Source: Crotophaga sulcirostris
Lineage: Eukaryota; Chordata; Aves; Cuculiformes; Crotophagidae
Assembly (NCBI GenBank): GCA_013397455.1
Contig: VYZB01000172.1
Location: forward strand, 791,685-855,684
Reading direction: 5' to 3'
Length of the DNA: 64,000 bases
The stretch's first letter is position 1. The number at the start of each line of letters is the position of its first letter. This document shows positions 53,801 to 62,499 of the stretch, piece after piece. Both the position numbers and the translations under genes were made by a program. The notes beneath the pieces are model-generated. The model had not been told where the DNA came from, searched no databases, and saw only the letters and a list, made by a program, of their open reading frames with translations.

Positions 53801-56800
53801 AGAAAAACTATTTTTCCCTTTAAAATAACACGTATTGTGTATTAGAAGAACGATCTGCAGTATATTTTCTCTAGTTCAAATAAATTAATTTTGCTATGCA
53901 AGAAAAAAGAGGAAATGACATGTAAGACAAAAGAATATGCAACTAAACATTTTAAAAAATAGATTGTATTGCTCTTGAGATAGAGCACTGTGCTTAATAA
54001 ACCAATAATTGTACAAACTATAGAAATCAGAGCCAAATTCCATCAAACACCCTTCATATTCTGCAAACAGCATGAAATCCTCTCTAAATTCTCCAATGGA
54101 TTCATTGTATGGTACCAATCATCTGGCTAATCCACATGCAGATTTCCATTTCCACAACATATTATGCTTAGCAATAAGACATGCTTGTAAAAAGAATGAC
54201 TTTTGCAATTTACTTAGAGACATGAGGCTTCCCACATCATATAATGCTCAAAATTGCTACCATTAAGGAAAGTGTTCCACTGCATTCAAACACTCTCCCC
54301 CAAGAGACACAGTTTATTAACACTACCCAGAAAGCTCTCGTATCCCCACAGGTCTAAGGCACATTGCATCCCCTAATCCTAGCCTTCAGCAAATCCCTGG
54401 ATATTTATGACTTTTATGTGAATTGAGTCAAGCCCCATAACCCATAACGACCATGTCATGATATGATATATCCTCTGCCAATTTATATTATCAGTTTCAT
54501 AGCCTATGCCTCTACAGCACTTTACTCTTCATTGAGCTGCTTAAGACACGGGTAGATTTTATAAATAATACGGAATAGATGTAGAGCATTTAGCTGCAAG
54601 CAGAAAATAAATTAATACATGAAAATTTGTCCAGAATTTACTTTCGCCTCATTAGCTGATCACTCCAACAGCATGACTGTTTGCAAACATTTCCGGTTAC
54701 ACAATTGAAACATACTGAAAGCCACCCTAGCTTGCATAAATGAAAGCATCTGAACTGATGGAAACATGCAACACCCCTCTCAGCTGGGCTGACGCATAGG
54801 TCTTGGCTCTGTGTATTAAAGGTTAAGTTACCAAATTGGGCTGAAAAACAGTTTTATATATTCAGTGACCTCCTACAGGTAGATTCTCCAAACATGAATA
54901 TTATCAACTGGCTTTTTATTCTTAGCTACAGAGACCTACAGAAATAGCCTTCTCCCCTACTGACTGAAATAGCTGAATGAAACAAATCCAACCCCAAACT
55001 TATAGCAAATTCATATACTGTTATGGAAAGGATCACTTCATTGTGATCTATTTGTAACAAAATACTGCACTACAGGCCGCATCTACACAAAAAGAACTAA
55101 AAAAGCATCCTTTTATTAAATGGCTGTCACAAGCCTCCCAAAACTTCTGAATTTCATTGGTCAGATTTGGAGTTACAGCCAAAGTTTGGTGGGAAATGCA
55201 AGGTATGGAAATTTCAAATAAGACCCTTCTACAACCAAGCACTGGTTTTACCACGTATACTGATAATGGCACCATGAGTGCCCATGTGTGACTTGCCAGT
55301 TCTTTAGTTCACAACATATTCTTCCCAAATTTTGGAATGAGCATTCTAAGCAACATCTGAAAATGAGTACATCTTCTACTCAGATATCAAGTTTTGACTT
55401 AAAAACACTCTGCCATGCTTCAAGACCCAGGGTGAATGCAGAATCCTAGTTAACTTCTGTAAAATGCATAACTTTACCAAAAATACCTATATGAAACATT
55501 GAATTCATATTAACTCTATCAAAAGAAAATTGTCATGAAAAGTTTCACTTCCTTGGCATACGTAGCAGAGGCAGCTTTAAAAAAAATCCAAAGCAATCAT
55601 ACAACCTGGTAATATTTTCCTCTTTCCTCCTTAAGAACCTTAGGTTCAGATCATCAGATCACTATCAGGAACATAGCATGTAAGAAATACCATTTCTGTA
55701 CCCAAATACAACACTGTATTTGAGCAAGATCTGTATGTTCTAAAAAGCTCAATTCCAAGTTCATGATAAATTGATGATTTCAGTTAATAATGCACATTTA
55801 GAATCAAACGTCTCCCAAATGACCTCAGAATGTCAGTGTTAAAAAATCCGTTTCTTCATTGCTCTAGAGTAAGCACAGGGAGCGCAAGAAGAAACTTCTC
55901 TTAATAAACTCAAGCTTTGTGTCAATAACAATTAAAAAATGAAAGATAAAAGGACAGAAAGCACAAAATTCAATGATTTAAGAAAAACAGCGCACAAGCC
56001 CAAGTACCTCAAAGGCTAATGAAAGATATGTTTGCCTTTGTTAAATAAAATCAAAGTAATTCTGTTGTGAGCAGCTTGAAAGGTTAAGGGCTACAAAGCA
56101 CTAGCTGAATATTAACATCAAGGGTATGGTATTATGTGCTATGAAATAAAGCTATAAAGTACATTGACATGAGCAGCGATCCCTCCTTCAGAGTTTCAGT
56201 AATCACAGAACAATTACGTGAAGAACCATCAATGTCAATCCTCATTTCTTTAGCCACACAAAATAAAATGACTATCAATGGGAGAAGAGGGAAACCACTT
56301 GTGATAGCGCCGGCACAAAATGGAGAAGAGAGGCTGCAAGAATATTTTTTATTATGGGGGTGCAGGAAACAGATGTTCTTTCTTCAATAAAATATTTGTC
56401 AACAAAAATAGAGATCTATGTTAATCATCTATTTGCAGACAATAAAAAATAGATGACTTAATACTGAAGCCTTAAAAAGTAATAATTCTTAGCTGTATAT
56501 GCAGAACAGATCTCTCTGCAGCTCACCTTCAACAAGACATTCAGAAGAAGCCATCTGATGCAACCATTTGACCATAAACTCAACCCTTAACAACCAGAAG
56601 GCAAAGTACTACTTTCACTGTGCCTGAGCAACAGAGATGGATGCTCTTGTGAAAATATCTTCCATTAAAAAAACCCACAATTATTTATTCAAACCCAAAC
56701 ACTGTGCATGTCCTTCCCTTGAAGTGAACTGGATGCAAGAGAGGCTGAATCTCCTGTGATAGCTCTGAGTCGCGTCCTTCTAATGGACAACTGCAAGGCA

Positions 56801-59800
56801 CTCAGACTATTGTGGGAAAGGTTGCAGAACACCTTACGGAAAACCACATTTTAAGTCTGTTTTTCAGAGGCTTTTAAATGACAAATGGCAGGGCGACAAT
56901 TAATTCTTTAAAGAGTGAAAAAAAAGGAATTAATCACCTGGGCTTGAAATATACTATCCTCTACCAGAACATTGTACTTCTGGCACATTACCAAACACTG
57001 AAACATGCCTGCCAGGTGCTTATTAGAGTTATTCATTTTAATGGAATTGTGCATAAGAATGAACACTAAATGTATCATTTATTTATCTGATTAATCTCTA
57101 CAACACCTGTTGCCATGGCTCTTTATTAGAGACGTTAATTTACATCTGCAAACAAAAATGCTGGAAAAAATGCCATAATTAAAACCAAAGCAAAATAACT
57201 GGATCAAATGGCAAGCTGATGAGGAGAGCCTTCCAGTGTGTCCTAGAAACCTCTGTCACTCAAGAACTGATGGGCTAACTAGGCAATACAATTCCCCCAG
57301 TATGGAGTCTTGAACGTCCTGCTGGAAGTCACGTAAGGGAACTAGTTCTGATCTATCATCAGCATGGGATCTAGAGTAACTCTCCTCAATGCCATGAAGC
57401 ATTGCATGTGACATTCTTCATTTTCTCAATGTATTTGTGGGCTGTTCAAAGTTTTGTGGTACTGTAAAGGAATGCTTCAGCCTCAACCACAAGCTTGTGA
57501 ACTGCTAACACAACTCCTTCAAACAGGAAATATCACAGAGTAGGGTTCATGGGTGAGCTACCAGAACTATTTTCTGCTTCTGAAAACTCTCCTGGGACCC
57601 AAGAACTGCTTGCAAGTAAAATGTTAAGTTGATATGCAGGTCAGCATATTGGCTTTACTTGCCTTTTCTGTTTTGAAACTCTTTGAAAGACAAATCTAAC
57701 AGATCCACTACAGAAACCACAAGTGAAATATTTTTCTCATCAAGAGTAACCGGAAAGCAGAATTTCACCCTTGACAAATCTGTTGTTTGGTATATGTGTG
57801 TGAGGTGCCTTTTATAAATATTTCTAGACTGTGCCTATATGAAATGCAGTCATACAAATTCCTGGCATAACTCTGACTGAAGTTTTGGGTAGGACTACAT
57901 GTTAAATTTATATTTCAATTTTATTACTTTCTTTCGTTCAGCTGAATGGTCTTGACAGCTTTCTGCAGATTTCATTTGTTGAACACCCAGTTCTTCAGAG
58001 CAGAATAAAATCGTAAGGGATTCATTACCCACCTGTGCACATACCTTTCCACCAGTGTAAGTGCAAGATATGTCTACTTTTTTTTTTTAATTGCAGGAAT
58101 AAACCTACATTATGCTTTTAACCAGAAAAAAAAGAGCTGTGGGATGCAGGCTGTGAAGTATGCTCAGTGCTGTCAAGCACCCAAAAGCACTCAGTCCTGT
58201 CAAGCACTGTGCATCTGACTCTAATGCAAATCTCTGAATTCTGCTGCTGCTGACTGAGGCAGGAAGCATCCCTCATTACTCGAATGAAGAGTGAATCTTC
58301 AAGGCAGACAGTTTTGGAAAATTAATTTCTGCATGTGAACCACTCCAGCCCATCTGACCAAAACCAAATACAGCCTATAAAATACATTCATAAAACAGTT
58401 GCCAACTTTGTGTGTTCATGAAACACTGTTTTTAATGTTTACTTATCTTGTTGGAGTAGCCATTGATTTTCCATGGAGTACAGTAATTATGTTCTATCCA
58501 AAGTTTTAATATTATGCATCTTAATTATTTACAACATAATGTGTTTAATGGTGCACTGTATTACTTTGGGTAATATATCTGCAATAATACCATACATCAA
58601 GCCAAGCAATAAAATTATTATGCAGAGAGACACAGCATAACACTTATCCTTCATTGCTGATGTCCCTTCTTGTCTTCCAAGCCTGTGAGTAATTCCCCTC
58701 TTTAATTTAGTCAGCTGCCTGAAGGGTTTTCTATATAACTTTCTGAGGACCTCAGACTTAACTGAATATGAAATGTAAAGGATATGCCATGCAATTTAGT
58801 TCTAACAAGTTTATTACTGACATGCTGTTCCTTTGACGGACCATTTTGCATTAGAAAACATCTAAAAAATGAAGCCTTTTGGCTAAAAATGAATAAAAAT
58901 TATAGATTCCCGTAACATGATGACTTAAAAATTTCTTTTCTCCTTCGGTAATTTAAATTTGTTTTCCCTTTAGTAATCGAAAATTGTAGGTGTTATCGTA
59001 AAAAAGAAAGAAAGGAAAATATTTCTTTCTAGTGAACATATAAGACTTCTCTAAATCATATGTTCCTACAAAACCAAATTGTTCTTGTACAGAAGTGCGT
59101 TACAGAATTTCAAAATACTCAAACAAAAACATGATTAAGCTTACATTTTGGGCACCGAATGTACTTTGACAAGTCAGAGGGACAATATTTTCCATCTGTG
59201 CAATTTTTTAACAACTTGAAATATCAAGGATTTAAAGTTATTCTTTCTAATAGAATGCCACTAGTCATAGCAATCCCCAAAGCCCATGGTCCCCTGTTCT
59301 GAGAAAAAGGAACAGTGAGCTGAGGCCACTGTATGCTTAAGACATCTTCTTTCCTCTCCTCACCACACCCGACTTCTCTGTACTGCTCTACGTGCAGTCC
59401 CATGCCAATTCAGTATTTGTCAGGTAAAAAGCGCTCCCCAAAATGAGAAGCACATGTGTGCATGGTAGTGACAGCACACCTGAAACACAGAACATGCATG
59501 TGCACCTGTGTATGAATAGACAACAGAAGGAATTTGCAGAAGCAAATTTAGCTCAGCTGTCCAAAGGAGCCAGGCCTCATTGGTAGGCACGGAAGCCACA
59601 TGCACCCAGAGGCACAGGGAGGTGATGGGAAGGAAAGAGCGACAGTGCATCCTACCTACAGGAACTTGGAGGGAGTGAAGTCATTGTCCAGCAGGGAAGA
59701 AGACAAGGGGGAATATTTATAGCAATTATCAGGAAAGGGAAAAAGGAGGAAATTCCATCTCTGAAATAAAATATTTCCCTGATCATGCTCACAAGGTTTT

Positions 59801-62499
59801 ACAGTTTATATACTGCAGCTTTCTGGAGGCTGTATTTACATGTTGTAATTTTAGTCCCAAAACTCAAAGGAAAGAAAACTCTTTAAGACAGCAGAAAAAA
59901 CTGATATATCATCCACTCTTTGGAAGCCCTGACTTGCTTACTTGAGTGTTTTAAGTCTAGTCATACCTAACCATTCTCCAAAATCAATGCATGCAATTTC
60001 TGAAGGATTTGGCTGTTCCTGAAGAAGTGAAGGTATTAGATGATTACAGGAGGAAGCTAGCTCAGATATGAAATGTACAGCAAAAGGCTTTTTCTGTAAT
60101 AAGCACTACATTCAAGAGAGAATAATAAGATCTAAACAACAGATATACTGCTTATTGTGCTTAAATCAACAGAGTAAGTATTCTTGCATTCACAAGAAAG
60201 TACCATTTAAAAATGTAAAGCAATATAAAATATTGACAGAGGTTCTGGAGGTTTTCTACAGATCAATAATATTCAATCTCTTTTCACTTTGACTTTAAAA
60301 GATGACAAGTAGAAGTGACAAACACAAACTATGCTGAAATACTATCCAGAGGATGGAGGTAACTGCCCAATCCAGGGTGACAGCATGGCTCTTCTGCAAT
60401 CCAAGTAAAAGCAGAATGGGGAATTTCTGGGATCTACAGCAGGTAAGTATCTAATTCACATGAGTGGAGGTCACTCTTTTTTAGTGACCTCAGTGGGCTC
60501 CATATCAGGCTTTGTGACATAAAATGATGGTGAGAGGGTCAATGATTGTCTGTGCATGCTTCTACAAGAGTGTGCATGGGGAAAGGAGAGACACAGATGT
60601 GTGCAAAAACACATCACTCCAAAATCTCACAGCAGTTCCCGAGCGGCTCAGACAATCAGTAGCCCCATCTCATTCAACTGTGTGCCTGCCTCCATCTTTA
60701 GCCTTATCTTTCCTCTTCCTCCCTGTTGTAAAGAGGAAGGACACAAGGTCGTGCAGTTCTTCATCTTCCTCTACATTGCCTCATTATGGTCCAGCACCCT
60801 GTCTGGGAGCCAAGGGCAGAGTGGAGAGAACAGCAGGGTCAGATCAACAGACAATGGGAACAGAGTTGCTTGCTAGAGGAATTAAAGCACTGCCTTGTTC
60901 TTAGTGGTTGAAGTGCTGTAATCCAAAGCTGGATTTGGGCTATTCAACTTAAAAGATTTAAATGACTCCTGCCTTAAACTGGTCCTAGCATGGGGGGGAA
61001 GAGGTATGTTTGAGGAGGAAAGCAACATCAGGTGGGGGGGTGCTGCCTTCCCAAGAGAAGCAGCAAACTCAGAGAAAAAATTAAAAAGCTATGAAAGGAA
61101 CAGATAAAATACACGAGCTCTGAACCAGAGGGTGAACCACAAAGCTAGTAGACTGCAAGGACAAGATTTCAATTATATTTGCCTTTCATATAGTTTCTAA
61201 CAGCTAAGGATCTGTGTTGAAGCAAAGCATGAAGCACTCTGATCTCAGACGTATAAATTCATGCTCTGATAAATAAAACACCTCTGAAGAGAAAAGAGGG
61301 GAAAGTTGCAAGAAAAGTTTAAAGGAAAATAATTATGCCTTATTGCAAAGCATGTTGGCAGTATGTTAAATAGGAACTCTAAAAGCAGACACTGATCAAG
61401 ATAGACAGACTTTTTTTTTCCACCAAAAAGAATGGCAGAATTGGAAATAGAAAGGTACAACTTACTCTGGGTGCAGGTGGAAACAGCCTAAGGTACAAAA
61501 GGAATTTTTTCTGCACAATGCAGCAAAGTGTGGAGATTATTAAGCTACTTGTGAGTCTACCACATACTCAGTGTCCCAGATCAGACAGAGCAATTACTGT
61601 GCGGGGCATTCACTGCCCTGATTCCTTCCTCTTCCCAACTCTGCACTCAGAGGTCTGTCCTCACTTAGTTGGCCAAGACTGCATCCTCCACAACACTACT
61701 CTAAAGACCAGCTACAAAGCTTGGCTAAGTATTTTACCACAGGCTAACACTGATACAAGTCTGAAGGGCGCTAGATTTTGGGCAGGCTCGTTTAATTCCA
61801 TGCTGTGTCTACCTTCCTAGCTGTAAGGCTGCAATTCAGTGTTAACAGAAGAAAGAGGAATCACTTTTTTCTTTTTTATTAATTACGTGTTTTAGTTACT
61901 TATGAGAACAAAAAGCCCACCTTGAACAGCAACACTGCTAAAGCCACCACAGCTAGCTATTTTCTTCTCCTTCTCGGATGGACAACTGACAGCAGCTTCC
62001 AACAACCACTTCAAGTGGGTGAAGAAACCTCACTCTCTGCTCCCCTGGGTCTGACAAAATTTGTCCAAATGTCCTAAATAATTTTTGCCTAGTCTCTTCT
62101 AGAAAGAAGTTTGGATACTAGACCAGTTATCAGTTAAGATCTGACTTGCCAATGACAGTAAATACCTGTTATCTGTAGGCAATTTTAGTTTTTAATTGTT
62201 TTTTTTCGTTGTATCAGTGATAGAAGCCTTTTTCTCCCTAGCTGAAGCCTTTGCTTCTTCCCCCATCTGCACGCATCTACCCAGTGGAACCCCTGGAATT
62301 TTCCTTGAGATGTAAAAATGATTGCATGTGTTTTGTGCCTTTGAGGGGCAGACAAGAATGTAAAAAGTTTAAGCAAAGTTACAAGGGAAAATGTAATGGT
62401 ATTTGGAACTTTTAAAACAATTTACCTTTCAAGTGTCGTTCTGAGCTCAGCTGAGACTACCCTTTCACAGTCAATCTCTCCCAGCCATCTCTCAATACA
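41762..62499 (-). CDS. Unidentified multi-exon protein-coding gene, partial (span of all proposed coding exons)
   Basis: This is the span of a gene assembled by eye from open segments bounded by canonical splice sites on the minus strand. Seen: about 15 candidate exons whose phases fit when joined in order. The last ten run without a break from 53727 to a TAA at 41762-41764 and give about 237 residues. Upstream, exons 62426-62499, 59480-59651, 58045-58073, 56527-56585 and 55177-55228 also join in phase, but the link from 55177 to 53727 is unresolved. Exon sizes (about 23-172 nt) are normal for a vertebrate gene. The inferred protein is helix-rich and rich in aromatic and basic residues, with one hydrophobic stretch near the C-terminal third (exon 45839-45915). 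I see no catalytic motif and do not recognise the family. The 5' end is not identified and may lie beyond the window. Splice sites were chosen partly to fit phase, so the model is a hypothesis with strong individual exons. Confidence 0.65.
42267..42289 (-). CDS. Candidate micro-exon (SLISFLP)
   Basis: A 23-nt segment that bridges the phases of 42649-42684 (two bases left) and the terminal exon (needs one base). The donor is ACCCT|GTAAGCC, and the acceptor follows a T/G-rich tract (GTTTGTTGTGTTGAG). A second acceptor 3 nt inside would give 20 nt in the same phase, and a longer open reading ([16 protein letters not shown]) extends upstream. The boundaries are therefore uncertain. Confidence 0.3.
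42649..42684 (-). CDS. Candidate short coding exon ([11 protein letters not shown])
   Basis: A 36-nt segment, phase 2 at both ends, with acceptor CCCAGATGTTTTTAG and donor GCTGA|GTGAGATT. Its first base completes an Asn codon from 42945-43034. It reads [11 protein letters not shown], hydrophobic and helix-like. It is short, so chance is possible. Confidence 0.42.
42945..43034 (-). CDS. Coding exon of the unidentified gene ([18 protein letters not shown]...)
   Basis: A 90-nt exon: one base, 29 codons, two bases. The acceptor is AATATAATTTTTGTAG and the donor is GGAAA|GTAAGTTT. It reads [20 protein letters not shown] then SPNQFLDEG, an amphipathic-looking helix followed by a polar stretch. The pyrimidine tract and the probable branch-point region of its acceptor sit in an AT-rich palindromic, tandemly repeated patch (43044-43078), and a CR1 copy starts just beyond it. 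Confidence 0.73.
43044..43078. repeat. AT-rich perfect inverted repeat overlapping a 14-bp tandem repeat
   Basis: Arms 43044-43056 and 43059-43071 are perfect 13-bp inverted copies with a 2-nt loop. The unit ATATAACTATATC also recurs at 43052 and 43066 (14-bp period). The patch sits in the intron directly upstream of the acceptor of exon 42945-43034 and directly next to the CR1 at 43086. It may be local slippage debris. Confidence 0.85.
43086..43302 (+). mobile_element. CR1 LINE 3' fragment (plus strand), first of a tail-to-tail pair
   Basis: It begins TTAGATTAGACATTAGGAAG and contains GAGGCCCTGGCACAGGTTGC, GGCCAGGTTGGATGGGGTC and the tail TTCTATGATTTTATA. It is about 217 bp and heavily 5'-truncated. 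Its 3' tail meets the 3' tail of the next CR1 in opposite orientation. It lies about 50 bp upstream of exon 42945-43034 of the minus-strand gene. Confidence 0.92.
43294..43321. repeat. Palindromic junction of two CR1 tails
   Basis: ATGATTTTAT (43294-43303) and its perfect inverted copy ATAAAATCAT (43312-43321) flank an 8-nt spacer. They come from the 3' tails of the two opposed CR1 copies, so the hairpin is a direct product of tail-to-tail insertion. Confidence 0.9.
43306..44072 (-). mobile_element. CR1 LINE fragment (minus strand), second of a tail-to-tail pair
   Basis: On the plus strand it runs from the inverted tail (ATCATAAAATCATTAAGG, GTTGGAAAAGACCTC) through the 3' UTR into the ORF2 end (CTCCCCTCAGCCTCCTCTTC, CTGGACACGCTCCAGCACC, GGATAAAGATATTAAAGAAG). 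It is about 770 bp. Several open frames on both strands (43225-44013) are remnants of CR1 and not genes. Confidence 0.92.
44890..45815 (-). mobile_element. Older, long CR1 fragment (minus strand)
   Basis: It begins with a degraded inverted tail (GGAATCACAGAAAAATTTAG, ATTGGAAGGGAC, AGTCCAACCTGAGGC). It continues through diverged CR1 3' UTR and ORF2 sequence: GGACATGTCCTCCAGCCCC, GAGCTCAGTAAAGAGGGAAC, GCTGCCAGGGCACTCTG, CTGCCAGCCTGTCTAGGTTC, and GTATTAAAGAGATGATACT near the end. Divergence is much higher than in the CR1 pair at 43.1-44.1 kb, so this insertion is older. The 5' border is fuzzy. Confidence 0.82.
45839..45915 (-). CDS. Coding exon of the unidentified gene, hydrophobic segment
   Basis: A 77-nt exon with donor CTGCAG|GTAGGTTT and acceptor GGCCCTTATTTCAG, both strong. 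It is phase 0 at the start and leaves AG at the end, which makes a Ser codon with exon 42945-43034. It reads [20 protein letters not shown] and then STIFC. The stretch [12 protein letters not shown] is the most hydrophobic part of the predicted protein and could be a buried helix or a membrane segment. An old CR1 copy lies within about 25 bp on the intron side of the donor. Confidence 0.68.
46072..46140 (-). CDS. Coding exon of the unidentified gene ([18 protein letters not shown]...)
   Basis: A 69-nt exon of exactly 23 codons in phase 0. The donor AAAAG|GTAAGTAG is essentially consensus and the acceptor ATAATTTTTGTTATCAG is good. It reads [20 protein letters not shown] and ends TEK. The aromatic-rich core [10 protein letters not shown] is distinctive and is a good probe for a protein search. 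A second acceptor 13 nt inside (TTATTATAG) exists but breaks the phase with 47769-47819. Confidence 0.7.
46141..47768. other. Intron of the minus-strand gene
   Basis: It lies between exons 47769-47819 and 46072-46140. A good donor-like site (GGTTTG|GTAAGTAC read on the minus strand, near 47018) has no convincing acceptor or frame that fits the chain. No repeat recognised. Confidence 0.45.
47769..47819 (-). CDS. Coding exon of the unidentified gene ([17 protein letters not shown])
   Basis: A 51-nt exon, phase 0 at both ends, with a near-consensus donor TACAG|GTGAGAAA. The acceptor (GGTTGGACTTAG) is moderate. It reads [18 protein letters not shown] second frame is open across a longer stretch, but only this one joins to exon 46072-46140 without a stop. 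Confidence 0.5.
50272..50293 (+). repeat. 11-bp perfect tandem duplication
   Basis: CATAGTGGAAG occurs twice head-to-tail at 50272-50282 and 50283-50293, about 9 bp past the donor of candidate exon 50302-50338. Probably a recent slippage event that leaves the splice site intact. Confidence 0.9.
50302..50338 (-). CDS. Candidate short coding exon ([12 protein letters not shown])
   Basis: A 37-nt segment. Its first base completes an Arg codon from exon 52719-52846, and it ends in phase 0. The acceptor is TTAAATTCTAACAG and the donor is AAGT|GTAAGTTA (good intronic side, unusual last exonic base). It is short but fits both neighbours. An 11-bp tandem duplication (50272-50282 and 50283-50293) lies just inside the downstream intron, 9 bp from the exon. 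Confidence 0.42.
52719..52846 (-). CDS. Coding exon of the unidentified gene (42 codons)
   Basis: A 128-nt exon starting in phase 0 after a long pyrimidine-rich tract (TTCACTTTTCATTTACAAG) and leaving two bases at donor GCAG|GTAATTT. It reads [20 protein letters not shown] and continues [20 protein letters not shown], then KC. The frame is also open upstream to a second good acceptor (CTATTCTTTTTCATAG) that would extend the exon to 52883 in another phase. The shorter form is chosen because exon 53638-53727 ends in phase 0. This is the longest and one of the most convincing open segments of the chain. Confidence 0.68.
53160..53180. repeat. 9-bp perfect inverted repeat with 3-nt loop
   Basis: GGTCTCCTT and AAGGAGACC flank TCT. 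It could form a small stable hairpin or a dimeric binding site. It lies in the intron between exons 53638-53727 and 52719-52846. Nothing else ties it to a function. Confidence 0.85.
53638..53727 (-). CDS. Coding exon of the unidentified gene ([16 protein letters not shown]...)
   Basis: A 90-nt exon of 30 codons, phase 0 at both ends. The donor CTCAA|GTGAGTGT is strong and the acceptor ends GCGTATTTCAG. It reads [20 protein letters not shown] and then [10 protein letters not shown]. The same frame stays open another 18 codons upstream (to about 53780), so an earlier acceptor is possible and would solve the phase problem with the upstream exon. It joins cleanly to exon 52719-52846. Confidence 0.63.
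53728..55176. other. Intronic stretch with an unresolved exon link
   Basis: The exon at 55177-55228 leaves two bases, while 53638-53727 starts in phase 0, so an exon may be missing here. Candidates on the minus strand are 54832-54872 ([13 protein letters not shown], wrong start phase), 54261-54279 (right phase, very short) and the open frame around 53894-54118. None is convincing. Confidence 0.4.
55177..55228 (-). CDS. Candidate coding exon ([16 protein letters not shown])
   Basis: A 52-nt segment starting with two bases that complete a Glu codon from 56527 and ending with CT of a Leu codon. The acceptor is CTTGGTTGTAG and the donor is GGCT|GTAACT, which is only fair. A different frame of the same DNA is open for a further 45 codons down to 55048, so the frame is not settled. 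No exon with a matching phase was found before 53727, so this link is open. Confidence 0.33.
55229..58044. other. Introns flanking exon 56527-56585
   Basis: No recognisable repeats. The part at 57060-57240 is repeat-free and rich in homeodomain-type TTAAT/ATTAA words and an E-box-like CACCTG, so it may be a conserved regulatory stretch, but I have no comparison to prove it. Confidence 0.35.
56527..56585 (-). CDS. Coding exon of the unidentified gene ([14 protein letters not shown]...)
   Basis: A 59-nt exon with one base at the start and one base left at the end. The donor GAAG|GTGAGCTG is near consensus. The acceptor follows a T-rich stretch (CTTCTGGTTGTTAAG). The frame reads [19 protein letters not shown] and stays open upstream of the acceptor as well, so a longer exon starting near 56605 is possible. 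It joins in phase to candidates 58045-58073 and 55177-55228. Confidence 0.52.
58045..58073 (-). CDS. Candidate short coding exon (TYLALTLVE)
   Basis: A 29-nt segment from phase 0 to phase 2 with a strong donor, GAAAG|GTATGTGC. The acceptor is poor: the AG follows a run of A (an 11-T run on the plus strand at 58078-58088) with no pyrimidine tract. It is kept because it bridges the phases of the exons on either side. It may be a false call. Confidence 0.28.
58163..58207 (+). repeat. Short direct repeat (18 bp, one mismatch)
   Basis: CTCAGTGCTGTCAAGCAC at 58163-58180 recurs as CTCAGTCCTGTCAAGCAC at 58190-58207, a 27-bp offset. It lies in an intron of the proposed gene. Confidence 0.9.
59480..59651 (-). 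CDS. Candidate coding exon (57 codons)
   Basis: A 172-nt segment on the minus strand that begins with one base completing the codon split at 62426 and ends in phase 0 at a good donor, TTTCAG|GTGTGCTG. The acceptor is a TAG just after a CT-rich tract; a second TAG 4 bases upstream would give a different phase. The frame is open for 57 codons and includes [19 protein letters not shown] second possible donor (ACAG|GTGCAC) lies inside it. The phase fit on both sides supports it, but the acceptor choice is uncertain. Confidence 0.42.
62426..62499 (-). CDS. Coding exon of the unidentified gene ([10 protein letters not shown]...)
   Basis: A 74-nt exon that starts in phase 0 and leaves two bases at its 3' end. 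The acceptor is a good pyrimidine-rich tract ending in TTGTTTGTAG, and the donor is GAAAG|GTAAATTG. The only sensible frame is open for 24 codons and begins [19 protein letters not shown]. Codon content and both splice sites are convincing. It is the most upstream exon I trust. It joins in phase to the candidate exon 59480-59651 through a split Arg codon. Confidence 0.62.

Larger units (their letters stand above)
58074..62425. other. Introns flanking exon 59480-59651
   Basis: AT-rich intronic DNA. The stretch 58380-58640 is repeat-free with many TAAT-type words. Two 7-G runs lie at 60992-60998 and 61034-61040. A consensus plus-strand donor (CAG|GTAAGTAT) is at 60440-60447. Overlapping plus frames at 60524-60904 are low-complexity and unsupported. 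Confidence 0.4.

Noticed and set aside
53894..54118. Minus-strand 74-codon open frame considered as a missing exon
   Set aside because: No donor with a usable consensus in the phase needed, so it is mentioned only under the unresolved link.
60524..60904. Two overlapping plus-strand frames (126 and 106 codons)
   Set aside because: Ser-rich, low complexity, mutually overlapping and without any gene context.
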